The notes: generated by a model not told the origin, from the sequence alone. A DNA stretch of 64,000 nt from Alphaproteobacteria bacterium (GCA_023384135.1 JAHDXS010000002.1:789476-853475); one strand, 5' to 3'. Positions 26,422-35,446 are shown, counted from the stretch's first letter. Translations and numbers: made by a program.

Positions 26422-28326
26422 ATGGTGCGTAGGCTTTTTTGTTGTCTGGCCGTTCTCGTTCTAACATTGCTCCCCGCGCGGGCGCATGCCGCTGAGATCA
26501 TCCATTTCTATCTGACGCAGCTCTGGATCGAGAAATCCGGCGATCTCAAAATCAAGGAAACCATCGTCGTCACGGCGGAACGCGAAGAGATCAATCGCGG
26601 CATCTACCGCGACCTGCCGATCGTGCGCCATACGTCCTTCGGCGGCGTACTGCCTGTCGAGTATGAAATTCTCTCGGTTAAAAAAGACGGGCTGGACGAA
26701 AGCTGGCACTTCGAACTGGGGCCGCGAAATAAGCGTATTTACATCGGCGAGTATCATACCTTGCTCGATCCGGGCCAGCGCTACACGTATGAAATTGTCT
26801 ACACGGTGCCCAAGCAGATTTTCTTTTTCGACGATCACGAGGAGCTTCACTGGAACGTCATCGGCACGGGCTGGATCTTCCCGATCGAAAAGGGCGGCGC
26901 GGATATCGTCCCGCCTCCGGGCGTTCCGGTAGAAAGCTTCGAGGTCTTCACCGGAAGGGCGCTCTGGAAAGGAAGGGATTTTGAATCGAAGCAGGAGAAC
27001 GGCCACCTGATGGTCAAGACGACCCGCACCCTCAACCCCTATGAGGGAATCACGGTCGTCGTCAACTTCCCGAAAGGCTCTTTCGCTAAAGATAACTCCA
27101 TGACGGACGCTGAATTTTTCTGGCGGGCGCATAAGGGCCTTGAAATCCTGCTTTTTGCCCTCGCGCTGATCTTTTTTATCTATGTACTTATGTGGATGCG
27201 CATGGGCCGCGATCCGAAGGGCGGCGCGATCATCCCGCAATATGACCCACCGGAGGGGGTCTCCCCGGCCATGAGCGCCCAGATTCTGAATATGGGTATG
27301 GCGGGCACGAAAGAGACCCTGACCGCCGCCATCGTGTCGCTGGCCGCCAAGGGCTTTATCAAGATCAAGGAGATGTCCAAGGGCACCTACGAAATAACGC
27401 GAATCTATCCGCAAGTCTATTACGACAAACCTCTCTCAGAGGACGAAAAAGTCGTGATCCGGGCCTTCGAATCGACGCTGGTTCTAAAGCCGGGCAGCCA
27501 GGCCCTCGCCAAATATTCGATCGAACACACCACGATCCTCGATAAACTTTGCAGAAAGAAATACTACAACAACAATTATGGCTGGTGGTTTCTGGGAATG
27601 GCCCTGTATCTGGGCGCCCTGATCGCTTTCACCGTCTACACGTACGGCCCCTCCGAGGGCGCGGATTTCTGGATCGGCGTGGGGATCTGGGTCTATACCG
27701 AGATCGTATACGCCATCATCTTCGGAACGCTGGGCCTGCTGAGAAAGCCCGGTAAGAGGCCCGAAAGAAAGCCCTGGCATCATGCGCTCGCGCTTGTAAT
27801 TTCAGGATTGAGCGCCCCCGTTTTGTTCGCGGTGGTTGGCTTCATGTCGTTCCTGAATATCCTGATTCTGTTCGCTATGTCCGCCCTCGTCGTGGTCATG
27901 CGCCACCTCCTGCGCGCGCCGACGAAAGAGGGGCGGGAGGTGATGGACCACCTCATCGGCTTCCAGTATTACATGGAGGCGGTGGAGGAAAAGGTTCTCC
28001 AGAAATTCGACCCGCCGCAAATGTCGCGCGAACTGTATGAAAAATACCTGCCCTATGCGATCGCGCTGAAGGTCGATTCCAAATGGGGCGAGAAATTCGC
28101 GTTGGCCGCAGCGGCGGCGGCCACGGCGGCGGGCGCGGCCACGGCCACGCGCGCCTATGGCGGGCCGTCATGGTATTCCGGTTCGTCCGCCTATTCGCCC
28201 TCCAGCGGCTTTTCTATGGCCTCCATCACCAACAGCATCGCCAGCACGGTGAGTGCCTCCTCGGGCTCCTCCTCAAGCGGCGGCTCCGGCGGCGGCGGCG
28301 GTGGGGGTGGCGGAGGTGGCTGGTAA
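26422..28326 (+). CDS. DUF2207 membrane protein with Gly-rich C-terminus
   Basis: 634 residues. Signal peptide (about 1-23), then a periplasmic beta-rich domain up to about residue 230 with the DUF2207 features N-R-G-I-Y-R-D-L-P and L-H-W-N-V-I-G-T-G-W-x-F-P-I. A membrane helix at about 238-258 leads to a cytoplasmic domain; three or four more helices lie at about 390-500. The end is Ala/Ser-rich and finishes in an uninterrupted Gly run before a terminal Trp, typical of this family. The function of DUF2207 proteins is unknown. Confidence 0.88.
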   Translation: MVRRLFCCLAVLVLTLLPARAHAAEIIHFYLTQLWIEKSGDLKIKETIVVTAEREEINRGIYRDLPIVRHTSFGGVLPVEYEILSVKKDGLDESWHFELGPRNKRIYIGEYHTLLDPGQRYTYEIVYTVPKQIFFFDDHEELHWNVIGTGWIFPIEKGGADIVPPPGVPVESFEVFTGRALWKGRDFESKQENGHLMVKTTRTLNPYEGITVVVNFPKGSFAKDNSMTDAEFFWRAHKGLEILLFALALIFFIYVLMWMRMGRDPKGGAIIPQYDPPEGVSPAMSAQILNMGMAGTKETLTAAIVSLAAKGFIKIKEMSKGTYEITRIYPQVYYDKPLSEDEKVVIRAFESTLVLKPGSQALAKYSIEHTTILDKLCRKKYYNNNYGWWFLGMALYLGALIAFTVYTYGPSEGADFWIGVGIWVYTEIVYAIIFGTLGLLRKPGKRPERKPWHHALALVISGLSAPVLFAVVGFMSFLNILILFAMSALVVVMRHLLRAPTKEGREVMDHLIGFQYYMEAVEEKVLQKFDPPQMSRELYEKYLPYAIALKVDSKWGEKFALAAAAAATAAGAATATRAYGGPSWYSGSSAYSPSSGFSMASITNSIASTVSASSGSSSSGGSGGGGGGGGGGGW

Positions 28327-28495
28327 GTCCGCGCCCAAACCCGCTTTCCGCGCGGATTTCCGGCCCGCCGCCTATCCTAAGGTATTGCTCTAAGCAACTG
28401 TAAAATAAACATATTCAGACCCCAAGCCCTAACCATTCTTTAGGGATTGCCCCATATACTGAATCATATCAGGGCTTACCAAATAGGGGTTACCA

Positions 28496-28663
28496 ATGTC
28501 GCAACACTCTGAAGACGGCGTTCAAAAATCTATGCATTCTGCGGCCTCCGTGAACGTGAATATGTTCATGGCCGCGCACAACGCCGAATGTCTCGATAAT
28601 CTCAAGAAAAAACTTCAGAGCGATACAGCCGCCGAGCCCGGCGGCCCCGAACCCTCAATTTGA
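28496..28663 (+). CDS. Hypothetical 55-residue protein
   Basis: A short frame with ATG at 28496 and TGA at 28661. GGGG lies a few bases too far upstream for a strong ribosome-binding site. The product is polar, with a mid-segment V-N-V-N-M-F-M-A-A-H-N-A-E-C-L-D-N-L-K-K-K-L likely to be helical and a Pro/Gly tail. It is followed by two hairpins, the second a terminator, which supports a separate transcript. Not recognised. Confidence 0.4.
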   Translation: MSQHSEDGVQKSMHSAASVNVNMFMAAHNAECLDNLKKKLQSDTAAEPGGPEPSI

Positions 28664-28717
28664 AAACACAAAATTTACGCCGGAGGCGCGAGCTTCCGGC
28701 GAAGGAACCAAGCGAGC

Positions 28718-28770
28718 CAACCCGGCACGGCCCCGCGCACACGCAGACGAGGGGTTTGCCGGGTTGTTTT
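28718..28770 (+). terminator. Terminator with 10-bp perfect stem
   Basis: CAACCCGGCA (28718-28727) pairs with TGCCGGGTTG (28757-28766) and is followed by TTTT. A further hairpin, CGCCGGA / TCCGGCG, precedes it from about 28678. It ends the small transcript starting before 28496. Confidence 0.7.
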
Positions 28771-28845
28771 GTATTGTCCCGCCTGCGATCCCGGTGATAG
28801 GTTTGATGGTCTCAAACCAAACCTGTGCCAAGGGGAACACACACC

Positions 28846-29397
28846 ATGTCAAAATACACAATCGCGGTCATCGTCGGCAGCCTCCGCAAGGATTCCATCA
28901 ACGCGAAACTGGCCACAGGGCTCGCCCGCCTCGCGCCGAACGAGTTTATATTCGAGCAGGTGCAGATCGGCGATCTGCCGCTATATAATCAGGATGACGA
29001 CGGCAATCAGGCCGAACCCGTCAAACGCATGAAGGCGCAAGTGGCGGCTTCGCAAGGCGTGCTATTCGTAACACCCGAATATAACCGCTCCATCCCCGGC
29101 GTGCTCAAGAACGCGATCGACCACGGCTCCCGCCCGTACGGGCAAAGCGTCTGGCCCGGCAAGCCCGCCGGTGTGCTCGGCGTATCGCCCGGCGCGATCG
29201 GCACCGCGCTGGCGCAGCAGCACCTGCGCACGATCCTCGCCCACCTCGATATGCCGACCCTGGGCCAGCCCGAAGGCTTCATCCGCGCCTCCGACGGCCT
29301 GATCGACGCCTCCGGCAATATCGGCCCGGACAGCAAGGACTTTCTCCAGAAATGGGTGAACGCTTACGTGGGCTGGGTCAAAAAGCACGCAGGATAA
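28846..29397 (+). CDS. NAD(P)H-dependent FMN reductase family protein
   Basis: 183 residues from the ATG at 28846, with AAGGGGA 9 nt upstream. A flavodoxin-like fold: the phosphate-binding G-S-L-R-K-D-S-I-N lies at about 11-19, and P-E-Y-N-R-S-I-P-G-V-L-K-N-A-I-D near 74-89 is the family's second FMN contact. Members reduce quinones, azo dyes or chromate with NAD(P)H through bound FMN. A perfect small hairpin (GGTTTGA / TCAAACC at 28800-28818) sits in its leader. Confidence 0.9.
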   Translation: MSKYTIAVIVGSLRKDSINAKLATGLARLAPNEFIFEQVQIGDLPLYNQDDDGNQAEPVKRMKAQVAASQGVLFVTPEYNRSIPGVLKNAIDHGSRPYGQSVWPGKPAGVLGVSPGAIGTALAQQHLRTILAHLDMPTLGQPEGFIRASDGLIDASGNIGPDSKDFLQKWVNAYVGWVKKHAG

Positions 29398-29419
29398 AGA
29401 CGGCGCCGGACAAAGGCCG

Positions 29420-29728
29420 ATGGGCAAATACACAGAGCACTGGGAAAATTATAAAAGAAAAGTCGTCAGAGACACGCTCAGGCTTCTGGGCGTGATGTTC
29501 AGCTTGATCCCGATAGGCGTGGTCGGCTTTCTTTTGCCGCAATCCGACGAATGGCCCCTTGCGGTCGTCGTGGCCCTGCTGCTGGCGTGGCTCACGGTAT
29601 TTGTGCGGACGTTGCTGAAATCCTGCAAGGTGGACTGTCCCCGCTGCGCCACGGTCTACACGCGGGGTAAATACCTGTCCAACTGCCCCCAATGTGGCTT
29701 GCGGATGCTCGATGAAGGGCCGCCTTGA
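29420..29728 (+). CDS. Small membrane protein with C-terminal zinc ribbon
   Basis: 102 residues. Two membrane helices (about 20-40 and 46-66) are followed by a four-cysteine ribbon C-P-R-C ... C-P-Q-C (about 74-93). This domain pattern is common in uncharacterised bacterial membrane proteins; the ribbon would face the cytoplasm. It starts 23 bp after the FMN reductase gene on the same strand. Function unknown. Confidence 0.65.
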   Translation: MGKYTEHWENYKRKVVRDTLRLLGVMFSLIPIGVVGFLLPQSDEWPLAVVVALLLAWLTVFVRTLLKSCKVDCPRCATVYTRGKYLSNCPQCGLRMLDEGPP

Positions 29729-29740
29729 ATAGTAAAAAAA

Positions 29741-29816
29741 TGGCGATCCCGGCAGGACTTGAACCTGCAACCTACTGCTTAGAAGGCAGTTGCTCTATCC
29801 GTTGAGCTACGGGATC
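29741..29816 (-). tRNA. tRNA-Arg (anticodon TCT)
   Basis: Full cloverleaf with acceptor stem GATCCCG/CGGGATC, anticodon stem ACTGC/GCAGT, loop CTTCTAA giving anticodon TCT, T-loop TTCAAGT, and an encoded CCA. Reads AGA codons. Confidence 0.95.
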
Positions 29817-29862
29817 GGACCGCTAAAGCGCCGCGCAGGATGCAACGAAACCCGCCCGGCGA

Positions 29863-30171
29863 TCAAGCCTTTTCCGTCTTTTCCGGCGGAACGTACTTGA
29901 AATTATCCGCGAAATTGCGGGGTTTCACGCGCCGCGCGCGCGGCTCCAGAACAGTATAATCCCAACCCTGCTTCTCCGCAAAGCTTTGCGCTTCCTCGCG
30001 GGTGCGAAACCGCAGGCGGACCTGATTGGCCGTATCTCCGGCCTCCGTCCAGCCCATCAGCGGCTCCGGGCGGCGCTCGCTGGGCGATTCATATTCGATA
30101 GCCCACTCGCCCGTGCCGCCGTGGCCGGACTGCATCGCGTTTTTCGAGGGTTTGAAAATCGTGACCTGCAT
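29863..30171 (-). CDS. NADH:ubiquinone oxidoreductase NDUFS4-type accessory subunit
   Basis: 102 residues matching the ETC complex I subunit family (NDUFS4, 18-kDa): the start V-T-I-F-K-P-S-K-N-A-M-Q-S-G, then W-x-I-E-Y-E, P-L-M-G-W-T, and F-x-T-R-E-E-A-x-x-F-A-E-K-x-G-W. The subunit stabilises the NADH-oxidising arm of complex I. Among bacteria it is essentially alphaproteobacterial, which is one of the better taxonomic clues in the window. Its gene commonly lies apart from the nuo operon, as here. Confidence 0.9.
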   Translation of the reverse strand: MQVTIFKPSKNAMQSGHGGTGEWAIEYESPSERRPEPLMGWTEAGDTANQVRLRFRTREEAQSFAEKQGWDYTVLEPRARRVKPRNFADNFKYVPPEKTEKA

Positions 30172-30223
30172 GGCGTGTTCCTCTGCCTGAATTCACGCAA
30201 AAAATAGCCCAGAAACCCCGTTC

Positions 30224-30874
30224 TTACCAGCGGTAAATCCGCCGTGCCAGAAGCGCGGCCAGCAGCCCGAACAGAATATAGGGCAGGGCATGGATGATCA
30301 GGATATGCCCGATATCCTCCGACCAGCAGACGAGCCGCAGCCCGACATACCCCAGCCCCCCGACGGCCAGAGAAACCATAAAGGCCAGAAGGTTCGGATG
30401 CGTCGTGCGCCCCTTCATCGAAACGATGAAGATCGTGAGCGCGGGGATGATTCCGTAAAGGATCGAGCTTTTATAACAAAAGCACCAGTTGATCTCCGGC
30501 ATCACGAATCCGCCCAGCCCGGCGCGCAGGCCGAGCAGCAAGCAGAAGGCAAAAAACAGCGTGAAGGGAATCGAAACCAGCCACGTCTGCCCCCGTATGT
30601 CGGGAACGCATAGCCAGACCGCAGAAAACGCCGCCGAAATCGACATCGCGGCGACAAGCGCCAGCTCGAACACGAAATTGGGGCTCGCCATCTGCGTGGC
30701 GATATCGAGCCGGAATCCCTGAGCGTAAACGCTGCCGATAACATAAAGGAACGCAAGAGAAACCCAGCCCAGCCCGCGCCAGAACGGATGACGCAGCTTG
30801 CAGCAGGGCTTAAGCTCTGCGCACAGCGAGTCGATCAGGGCATCCGTTTTGTTCTCTGGCTCGTTCCCGCTCAT
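30224..30874 (-). CDS. NrsF-type (DUF1109) membrane anti-sigma factor
   Basis: 216 residues; a short cytoplasmic N-terminus followed by six hydrophobic segments. Cysteines cluster near the membrane face (L-C-A-E-L-K-P-C-C and W-C-F-C-Y), as in NrsF proteins that hold a sigma factor until metal or oxidative stress. Its start overlaps the stop of the sigma gene by ATGA, so the pair is coupled. In Caulobacter the homologous NrsF controls SigF. Confidence 0.88.
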   Translation of the reverse strand: MSGNEPENKTDALIDSLCAELKPCCKLRHPFWRGLGWVSLAFLYVIGSVYAQGFRLDIATQMASPNFVFELALVAAMSISAAFSAVWLCVPDIRGQTWLVSIPFTLFFAFCLLLGLRAGLGGFVMPEINWCFCYKSSILYGIIPALTIFIVSMKGRTTHPNLLAFMVSLAVGGLGYVGLRLVCWSEDIGHILIIHALPYILFGLLAALLARRIYRW

Positions 30875-31428
30875 CCCAGCCGGTCCTTCAATTTGTTCAT
30901 CGTGCGGTGGGCGGAAACCTTGACGGCGGAAACGCTCATGCCCATCTCGTTCGCGACTTCCTGCGCGCTGTATCCGTGAATCTTGATCATCTCGAAAACC
31001 TTCCGCTGGTTGTCAGGCAAATCGGCCAGCGCCGCCTCGATATCCTTTAATTCGCCTGCAAAGGCCGGATTCGTTACATGTTGCGCGGAAAATTCCAAAT
31101 CGTCCAGGCCCACCGTCTTATTGCTTCTGTTCTTGTAATATTTGCGCAACAGGTCGGTCCTGCGGAACTGGATGATGGCCGAAAGCCAAGGTTTGAAGGG
31201 GCGGTCGTCGCTATAGGTCGAAAGGGATTTATGCACGGAGACCAGAACGTCCTGCACCAGATCGTCCACCCAGTCGGGATTGGCAAGGCTGCCCGAAGCC
31301 ACGGCGCGGATGAACGGCACGATGTCGCGCAACAGCGCGGCATACGCCCTCTGGTCGCCTTGCTGCGCTTTGACGGCAAGCTCGCGCCAGAGATCTTGAC
31401 CCCTGAGTTCACTGTGATTGCCCGTCAT
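30871..31428 (-). CDS. ECF sigma factor (SigF/NrsF-controlled type)
   Basis: 185 residues from the ATG at 31428; the frame runs further upstream but would enter the tRNA-Pro gene. Region 2 contains D-W-V-D-D-L-V-Q-D-V-L-V-S-V-H-K and F-K-P-W-L-S-A-I-I; region 4 has L-P-D-N-Q-R-K-V-F-E-M-I and Y-S-A-Q-E-V-A-N-E-M-G-M-S-V-S-A-V-K-V. It is held by the coupled NrsF-like membrane protein. The target promoter motif cannot be derived from one window. Confidence 0.92.
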   Translation of the reverse strand: MTGNHSELRGQDLWRELAVKAQQGDQRAYAALLRDIVPFIRAVASGSLANPDWVDDLVQDVLVSVHKSLSTYSDDRPFKPWLSAIIQFRRTDLLRKYYKNRSNKTVGLDDLEFSAQHVTNPAFAGELKDIEAALADLPDNQRKVFEMIKIHGYSAQEVANEMGMSVSAVKVSAHRTMNKLKDRLG

Positions 31429-31474
31429 AGGCAAGCCCCAGCCTTTCTGGCTCAACGCCATGAACAGTGCCGGA

Positions 31475-31551
31475 TGGTCGGAGCGGAGGGATTCGAACCC
31501 CCGGCCCTCTGTTCCCAAAACAGATGCGCTACCAGGCTGCGCTACGCTCCG
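31475..31551 (-). tRNA. tRNA-Pro (anticodon TGG)
   Basis: Acceptor stem CGGAGCG/CGCTCCG, anticodon stem TCTGT/ACAGA with loop TTTGGGA giving TGG, T-loop TTCGAAT, discriminator A and encoded CCA. Reads CCA and other CCN codons. Confidence 0.95.
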
Positions 31552-31674
31552 TGATCCAGCAAGTACCGGGTTTTACACAATAAACACAGCGTCCGCAAGG
31601 TTTACCTCTTCGCATCTCCTATACGGGGGTGGATAGTGTTTGCGCAGCCTCATGCTTTTCCCTATAAAAAGGGC

Positions 31675-32295
31675 ATGAAAATCACCTTTGAAAGCGCGGC
31701 GGAACAGATTATAGGCGCGGGCAAGCGCCTCGACCGTCTGGGCCTCGCCCCGGCCACGGCGGGCAACTATTCCATGCGCTTGCATGACGGAACCCTCGCC
31801 ATGACCGTTTCCGGCGCGCATAAGGGCGAATTGACCCAAAGCGACATCATGCGCGTGGACGCCGAAGGCAAGCCGCTGGAGGACAAAAAACCCTCCGCCG
31901 AGACGCGCCTGCACACCGTTCTCTATGCCATGTTCCCGGAAGTGAACGCGGTCCTGCACAGCCATTCTGTCCCGCTCGTGGTCCTGACCCGCAACGATCC
32001 GCAGGCCAAATTCTATAACCTTGAGGGTTATGAGCTGCTCAAGGTCTTCCCCGGCATAAAAACCCACGACGTGCGGGTCTCGATCCCTGTCTTTGACAAT
32101 TCGCAGGATATGGACGATCTGGGCCTGCAGGTGCAGACCGTGCTGCGCGACCGCCCGTCCACCCCCGCCTACATGATCCGGGCCCACGGTCTTTACGGCT
32201 GGGGCCGCACCATGAAAGAGGCCGCGCAGGTTGTCGAGGGCCTCGAAGTTCTGCTATCCTGCGAACTCGAAACGCTGAAGCTCAAGAGAGGATGA
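31675..32295 (+). CDS. mtnB: Methylthioribulose-1-phosphate dehydratase
   Basis: 206 residues from the ATG at 31675. A class II aldolase-type fold with the zinc site H-S-H in V-L-H-S-H-S-V-P and a further His in R-A-H-G-L-Y-G-W-G, plus the conserved T-A-G-N-Y-S start. It dehydrates 5-methylthioribulose 1-phosphate to the diketo intermediate of methionine salvage. First gene of the compact mtnBDCA cluster; the gap to mtnD is 4 bp. Confidence 0.92.
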   Translation: MKITFESAAEQIIGAGKRLDRLGLAPATAGNYSMRLHDGTLAMTVSGAHKGELTQSDIMRVDAEGKPLEDKKPSAETRLHTVLYAMFPEVNAVLHSHSVPLVVLTRNDPQAKFYNLEGYELLKVFPGIKTHDVRVSIPVFDNSQDMDDLGLQVQTVLRDRPSTPAYMIRAHGLYGWGRTMKEAAQVVEGLEVLLSCELETLKLKRG

Positions 32296-32299
32296 AATC

Positions 32300-32854
32300 A
32301 TGAGCCGCCTGACAATATTCCCCGACGATAAGCCCGACACCCTTGAACTCGACACGGAAGACGGCGCGGTGATCGCACAGGAGATGAAAAAAATCGGCGT
32401 GACCTTCGAGCGCTGGAAGCCGCAAGGCGTCCTGCCAAAAGGCGCGGACGACAAGGCCGTCATGGACGCCTACGCCGACGATATCGAGCGGATCAAGAAA
32501 ATCGGCGATTACAATACGGTGGATGTCGTGCGCCTCTCCCCCGATAATCCGAAAAAAACCGAGGCCCGCAACAAATTCATCAACGAACACACCCACGACG
32601 AGGACGAAGTGCGCTTCTTCGTGGAGGGGCAGGGCATCTTCTATCTTCGCACGGGCGGCAAGCTCTATATGACGCTCTGCGCGCGCGGCGACCTCATCAG
32701 CGTCCCCGCAGGGATCAAGCACTGGTTCGACATGGGGCCCGAGCCGGACTTCACCTGCATCCGCTTCTTCCAGACCCCCGAAGGCTGGGTGGCGGAATTC
32801 ACGGGCGATGATATCTCGCAGAAATTCCCAACATACGAAAAACATGTCGCCTAG
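32300..32854 (+). CDS. mtnD: Acireductone dioxygenase
   Basis: 184 residues, a cupin with the metal ligands H-T-H-x5-E (E-H-T-H-D-E-D-E-V-R-F-F-V) and a later His in G-I-K-H-W-F-D-M-G. With Fe(II) it converts acireductone and O2 to 2-keto-4-methylthiobutyrate and formate; with Ni(II) an off-pathway reaction releases CO. Second in the salvage cluster. Confidence 0.95.
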   Translation: MSRLTIFPDDKPDTLELDTEDGAVIAQEMKKIGVTFERWKPQGVLPKGADDKAVMDAYADDIERIKKIGDYNTVDVVRLSPDNPKKTEARNKFINEHTHDEDEVRFFVEGQGIFYLRTGGKLYMTLCARGDLISVPAGIKHWFDMGPEPDFTCIRFFQTPEGWVAEFTGDDISQKFPTYEKHVA

Positions 32855-32873
32855 CCCGGACAAACGGAAAACC

Positions 32874-33575
32874 ATGACCAGCAAGAACGGCATCAAAGCC
32901 ATCCTCACCGATATTGAGGGGACGACCAGCTCGATCTCCTTTGTCAAAGACGTTTTGTTCCCGTACGCGTACAGGCATCTTCCCGGCTTCGTGCAGGAGT
33001 ACGCACAGGAGATCGAAACCATCCTGAACGACGTCCGCACCGAGGAAAATAATAACAGCCTCAGCGACGAGGAGGTTGTGGAAGTCCTCCAGCGCTGGAT
33101 AGAGGAAGACAAGAAACTCACCCCCCTGAAAACGCTTCAAGGTATGATCTGGCAGGCGGGCTACGAGGCGGGCGAACTGCACGGCCATATCTACGAAGAT
33201 GCCGTCGAGCGCCTCAAACGCTGGAAAAAGGCGGGCTTCGACCTATACATATATTCTTCCGGCTCTGTGGCTGCGCAAAAACTGCTCTTCTCCAACACGG
33301 CTTCGGGCGATCTCACGCCGCTGTTCTCCGGCTATTTCGACACCACCACGGGGCCCAAACTCCAATCCGAATCCTATGAGAAAATCGCCGCGCAGATCGG
33401 CCTCGCGCCCGAACGCATCCTCTTCCTCTCCGACAACACGCAGGAGATTGAAGCCGCCGCGAAGGCGGGCATGCCCGTAATCGTGCTCGACCGCGACGGG
33501 CTACAGGACGGTACGCCAAAATACAAAGTGGCCAAAAGCTTCGAGGAGATCGAGCCGGATAAAATCGCGGCCTGA
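32874..33575 (+). CDS. mtnC: Enolase-phosphatase E1
   Basis: 233 residues from ATG 32874; earlier in-frame ATGs at 32808 and 32844 lie inside mtnD. HAD-superfamily motifs: L-T-D-I-E-G-T-T-S (motif I with the E-for-D change typical of MtnC), Y-S-S-G-S (II), K (III) and F-L-S-D-N (IV). It enolises and dephosphorylates the diketo-phosphate to acireductone, feeding MtnD. Confidence 0.95.
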   Translation: MTSKNGIKAILTDIEGTTSSISFVKDVLFPYAYRHLPGFVQEYAQEIETILNDVRTEENNNSLSDEEVVEVLQRWIEEDKKLTPLKTLQGMIWQAGYEAGELHGHIYEDAVERLKRWKKAGFDLYIYSSGSVAAQKLLFSNTASGDLTPLFSGYFDTTTGPKLQSESYEKIAAQIGLAPERILFLSDNTQEIEAAAKAGMPVIVLDRDGLQDGTPKYKVAKSFEEIEPDKIAA

Positions 33576-33585
33576 GACAAAAGCC

Positions 33586-34668
33586 ATGAAAATAGACGGC
33601 AAGCATTACCGCTCGATAGAACTCAACGAAAACGGCTGGTCCGTCCGCATCTTCGACCAGCGCAAGCTGCCGTGGGAGCTGGTTTTTGTCGAACTGACAA
33701 GCCGCGACCAAGCCGCGACTGCCATCCGCGAAATGTGGACGCGCGGCGCGCCGCTTCTGGCCGCGACCGGGGCATACGGCCTCTGTCTGGCTTTGCGCGC
33801 CGACCCCTCGGACGAAAACCTGAAACGTTCCTATGATCTCCTGCTCGCGACACGCCCCACGGCGGTCAATCTCCGCTGGGCGCTCGATGAGGTCATGAAC
33901 GCGGTCAAAAACCTGCCCGCCGATAAACGCGCCGCCGCCGCCTATGTCCGCACGGGCGAAATCTGCGACGAGGACGTGGAGATCAACCGCAACATCGGCC
34001 TCAACGGCCTGCCGATCATCCGCGACTTCGCGAAGAAAAATCCCGGACACCCGGTCAACATTCTCACCCACTGTAACGCGGGCTGGCTCGCCACCGTCGA
34101 TTACGGCACGATCACCTCGCCCATCTATATGGCGCACGACGAGGGCATCCCCGTGCATGTCTGGGTCGATGAAACCCGTCCCCGCAATCAGGGCGCGTCG
34201 CTGACCGCCTTCGAACTCGCTCAGCACGGCGTCCCGCACACCGTGATCGCCGACAATGCAGGCGGACTTTTAATGCAGCGCGGGCAGGTCGATCTCTGCA
34301 TCGTCGGCACCGACCGCGTCGTGCGCAACGGCGATGTCTGTAACAAGATCGGTACATACCTGAAGGCGCTGGCCGCCTACGATAACAACATCCCCTTCTA
34401 CATCGCCCTGCCGTACCCCACCATCGACTACACGCTGGAAAAAGGTGAAGACATCCCGATTGAGGAACGCAGCGCCGAGGAAGTCACGCATATTGAGGGG
34501 AAAAATCAGGCCGGAAAAATCGAGAAAATCAAAATCACGCAATCCCCGGCGGCCAACCCCGCCTTCGACATCACTCCCGCCCGCTACGTGACCGGGTACA
34601 TCACCGAGCGCGGACTTCTGGACCACATCCCCGAGCGCGTAACGCCCCAAGCCAAAAAGGCGGTCTAG
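33586..34668 (+). CDS. mtnA: S-methyl-5-thioribose-1-phosphate isomerase
   Basis: 360 residues of the eIF2B-like sugar isomerase family, with R-G-A-P (about 46-49), the catalytic Cys in T-H-C-N-A-G (about 161-166), E-T-R-P-R-N-Q-G and the catalytic Asp in V-G-T-D-R-V. It isomerises methylthioribose 1-phosphate to the ribulose form used by MtnB. With it the cluster holds four consecutive salvage steps; the phosphorylase and the final transaminase must be elsewhere. Confidence 0.96.
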   Translation: MKIDGKHYRSIELNENGWSVRIFDQRKLPWELVFVELTSRDQAATAIREMWTRGAPLLAATGAYGLCLALRADPSDENLKRSYDLLLATRPTAVNLRWALDEVMNAVKNLPADKRAAAAYVRTGEICDEDVEINRNIGLNGLPIIRDFAKKNPGHPVNILTHCNAGWLATVDYGTITSPIYMAHDEGIPVHVWVDETRPRNQGASLTAFELAQHGVPHTVIADNAGGLLMQRGQVDLCIVGTDRVVRNGDVCNKIGTYLKALAAYDNNIPFYIALPYPTIDYTLEKGEDIPIEERSAEEVTHIEGKNQAGKIEKIKITQSPAANPAFDITPARYVTGYITERGLLDHIPERVTPQAKKAV

Positions 34669-34687
34669 GAAAAAACGCAAGCAAGCC

Positions 34688-35377
34688 ATGGCCGATCAAA
34701 CCAAAACAAGTTCTCTCGGTAAGACCCTTCTGAATGTCGCGTGGCTGTCCATCCTTCTGGGGCTGTTCATGCAGCTTCTCATGCTTATCGTCGCCGCCTA
34801 TTTCAAAAACGAGCCCGCGCTTGAAACGATCGTCGCAGACCTCGTGCAGAAAGTCTCATGGTCCACGCTGGTCTGTAGCGGCGTCGCGGTCGGCATGGCG
34901 GCGGGCAAGATGCGTCCGCAGGCGATGGGAATTGCCGGCCTGATCGCCGCACCCGTTGCGTTCTATACCGCAAAAGTCCTGCATAAAAGCGCGTCCCAGG
35001 CGCTGGCCATCGCGGGCCAGACGGCGGTTGGCGGCCCGTCCCCGCTTCTGATCGTGGGGCTGAAGGCTCTGGAATATGCGCTTCTCGGGTTGCTGATCGG
35101 CCTTCTCGGCAAAAAACCGACCTCGACCCTCGCCCAGCATGCTTTGGCCGGTCTGGCGATCGGGCTGGTTTTCGGCGGCACCATCGTCTATCTGATGGTC
35201 ACGATGGCCCCGGAACCGATTCCCGCGCTGGGAATCGCCTCGCGCTGCATCAATGAGATCATCTTCCCTGTGGGTTGCGCTATCGTGCTGTTCGCAGCCC
35301 AGAAACTGGGTGAAAAGACTGCCGAAACCTCAAAAAACGACGAAAAGTACGAGCGCGAGCTGGCCCACGACGAATAA
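34688..35377 (+). CDS. Hypothetical multi-pass membrane protein
   Basis: 229 residues with about five or six hydrophobic segments (near 14-38, 55-85, 112-132, 141-165, 180-200) and a charged C-terminal tail. No recognised family signature. It starts 19 bp after mtnA on the same strand, so it may be cotranscribed with the salvage cluster and could be a transporter for a thio-sugar or related compound, but nothing in the sequence shows that. Confidence 0.6.
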   Translation: MADQTKTSSLGKTLLNVAWLSILLGLFMQLLMLIVAAYFKNEPALETIVADLVQKVSWSTLVCSGVAVGMAAGKMRPQAMGIAGLIAAPVAFYTAKVLHKSASQALAIAGQTAVGGPSPLLIVGLKALEYALLGLLIGLLGKKPTSTLAQHALAGLAIGLVFGGTIVYLMVTMAPEPIPALGIASRCINEIIFPVGCAIVLFAAQKLGEKTAETSKNDEKYERELAHDE

Positions 35378-35446
35378 GGGCTAAAGCCCTGAAAACGCGG
35401 AAAAACCACCAAAAACAGGCCCGATGACGTTAATTTTTGCCAAAAA

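Noticed and set aside
29378..29770. Minus-strand frame across the end of tRNA-Arg and the zinc-ribbon gene
   Set aside because: Overlaps a certain tRNA and the opposite-strand gene with a clear C-x2-C pair.
30871..31518. Longer sigma factor start at 31518
   Set aside because: The extra codons overlap tRNA-Pro; the ATG at 31428 gives the normal family length.
35378..35398. AGGGC-TAAA-GCCCT hairpin after the membrane protein gene as a terminator
   Set aside because: No T tract follows and the stem is only five pairs.
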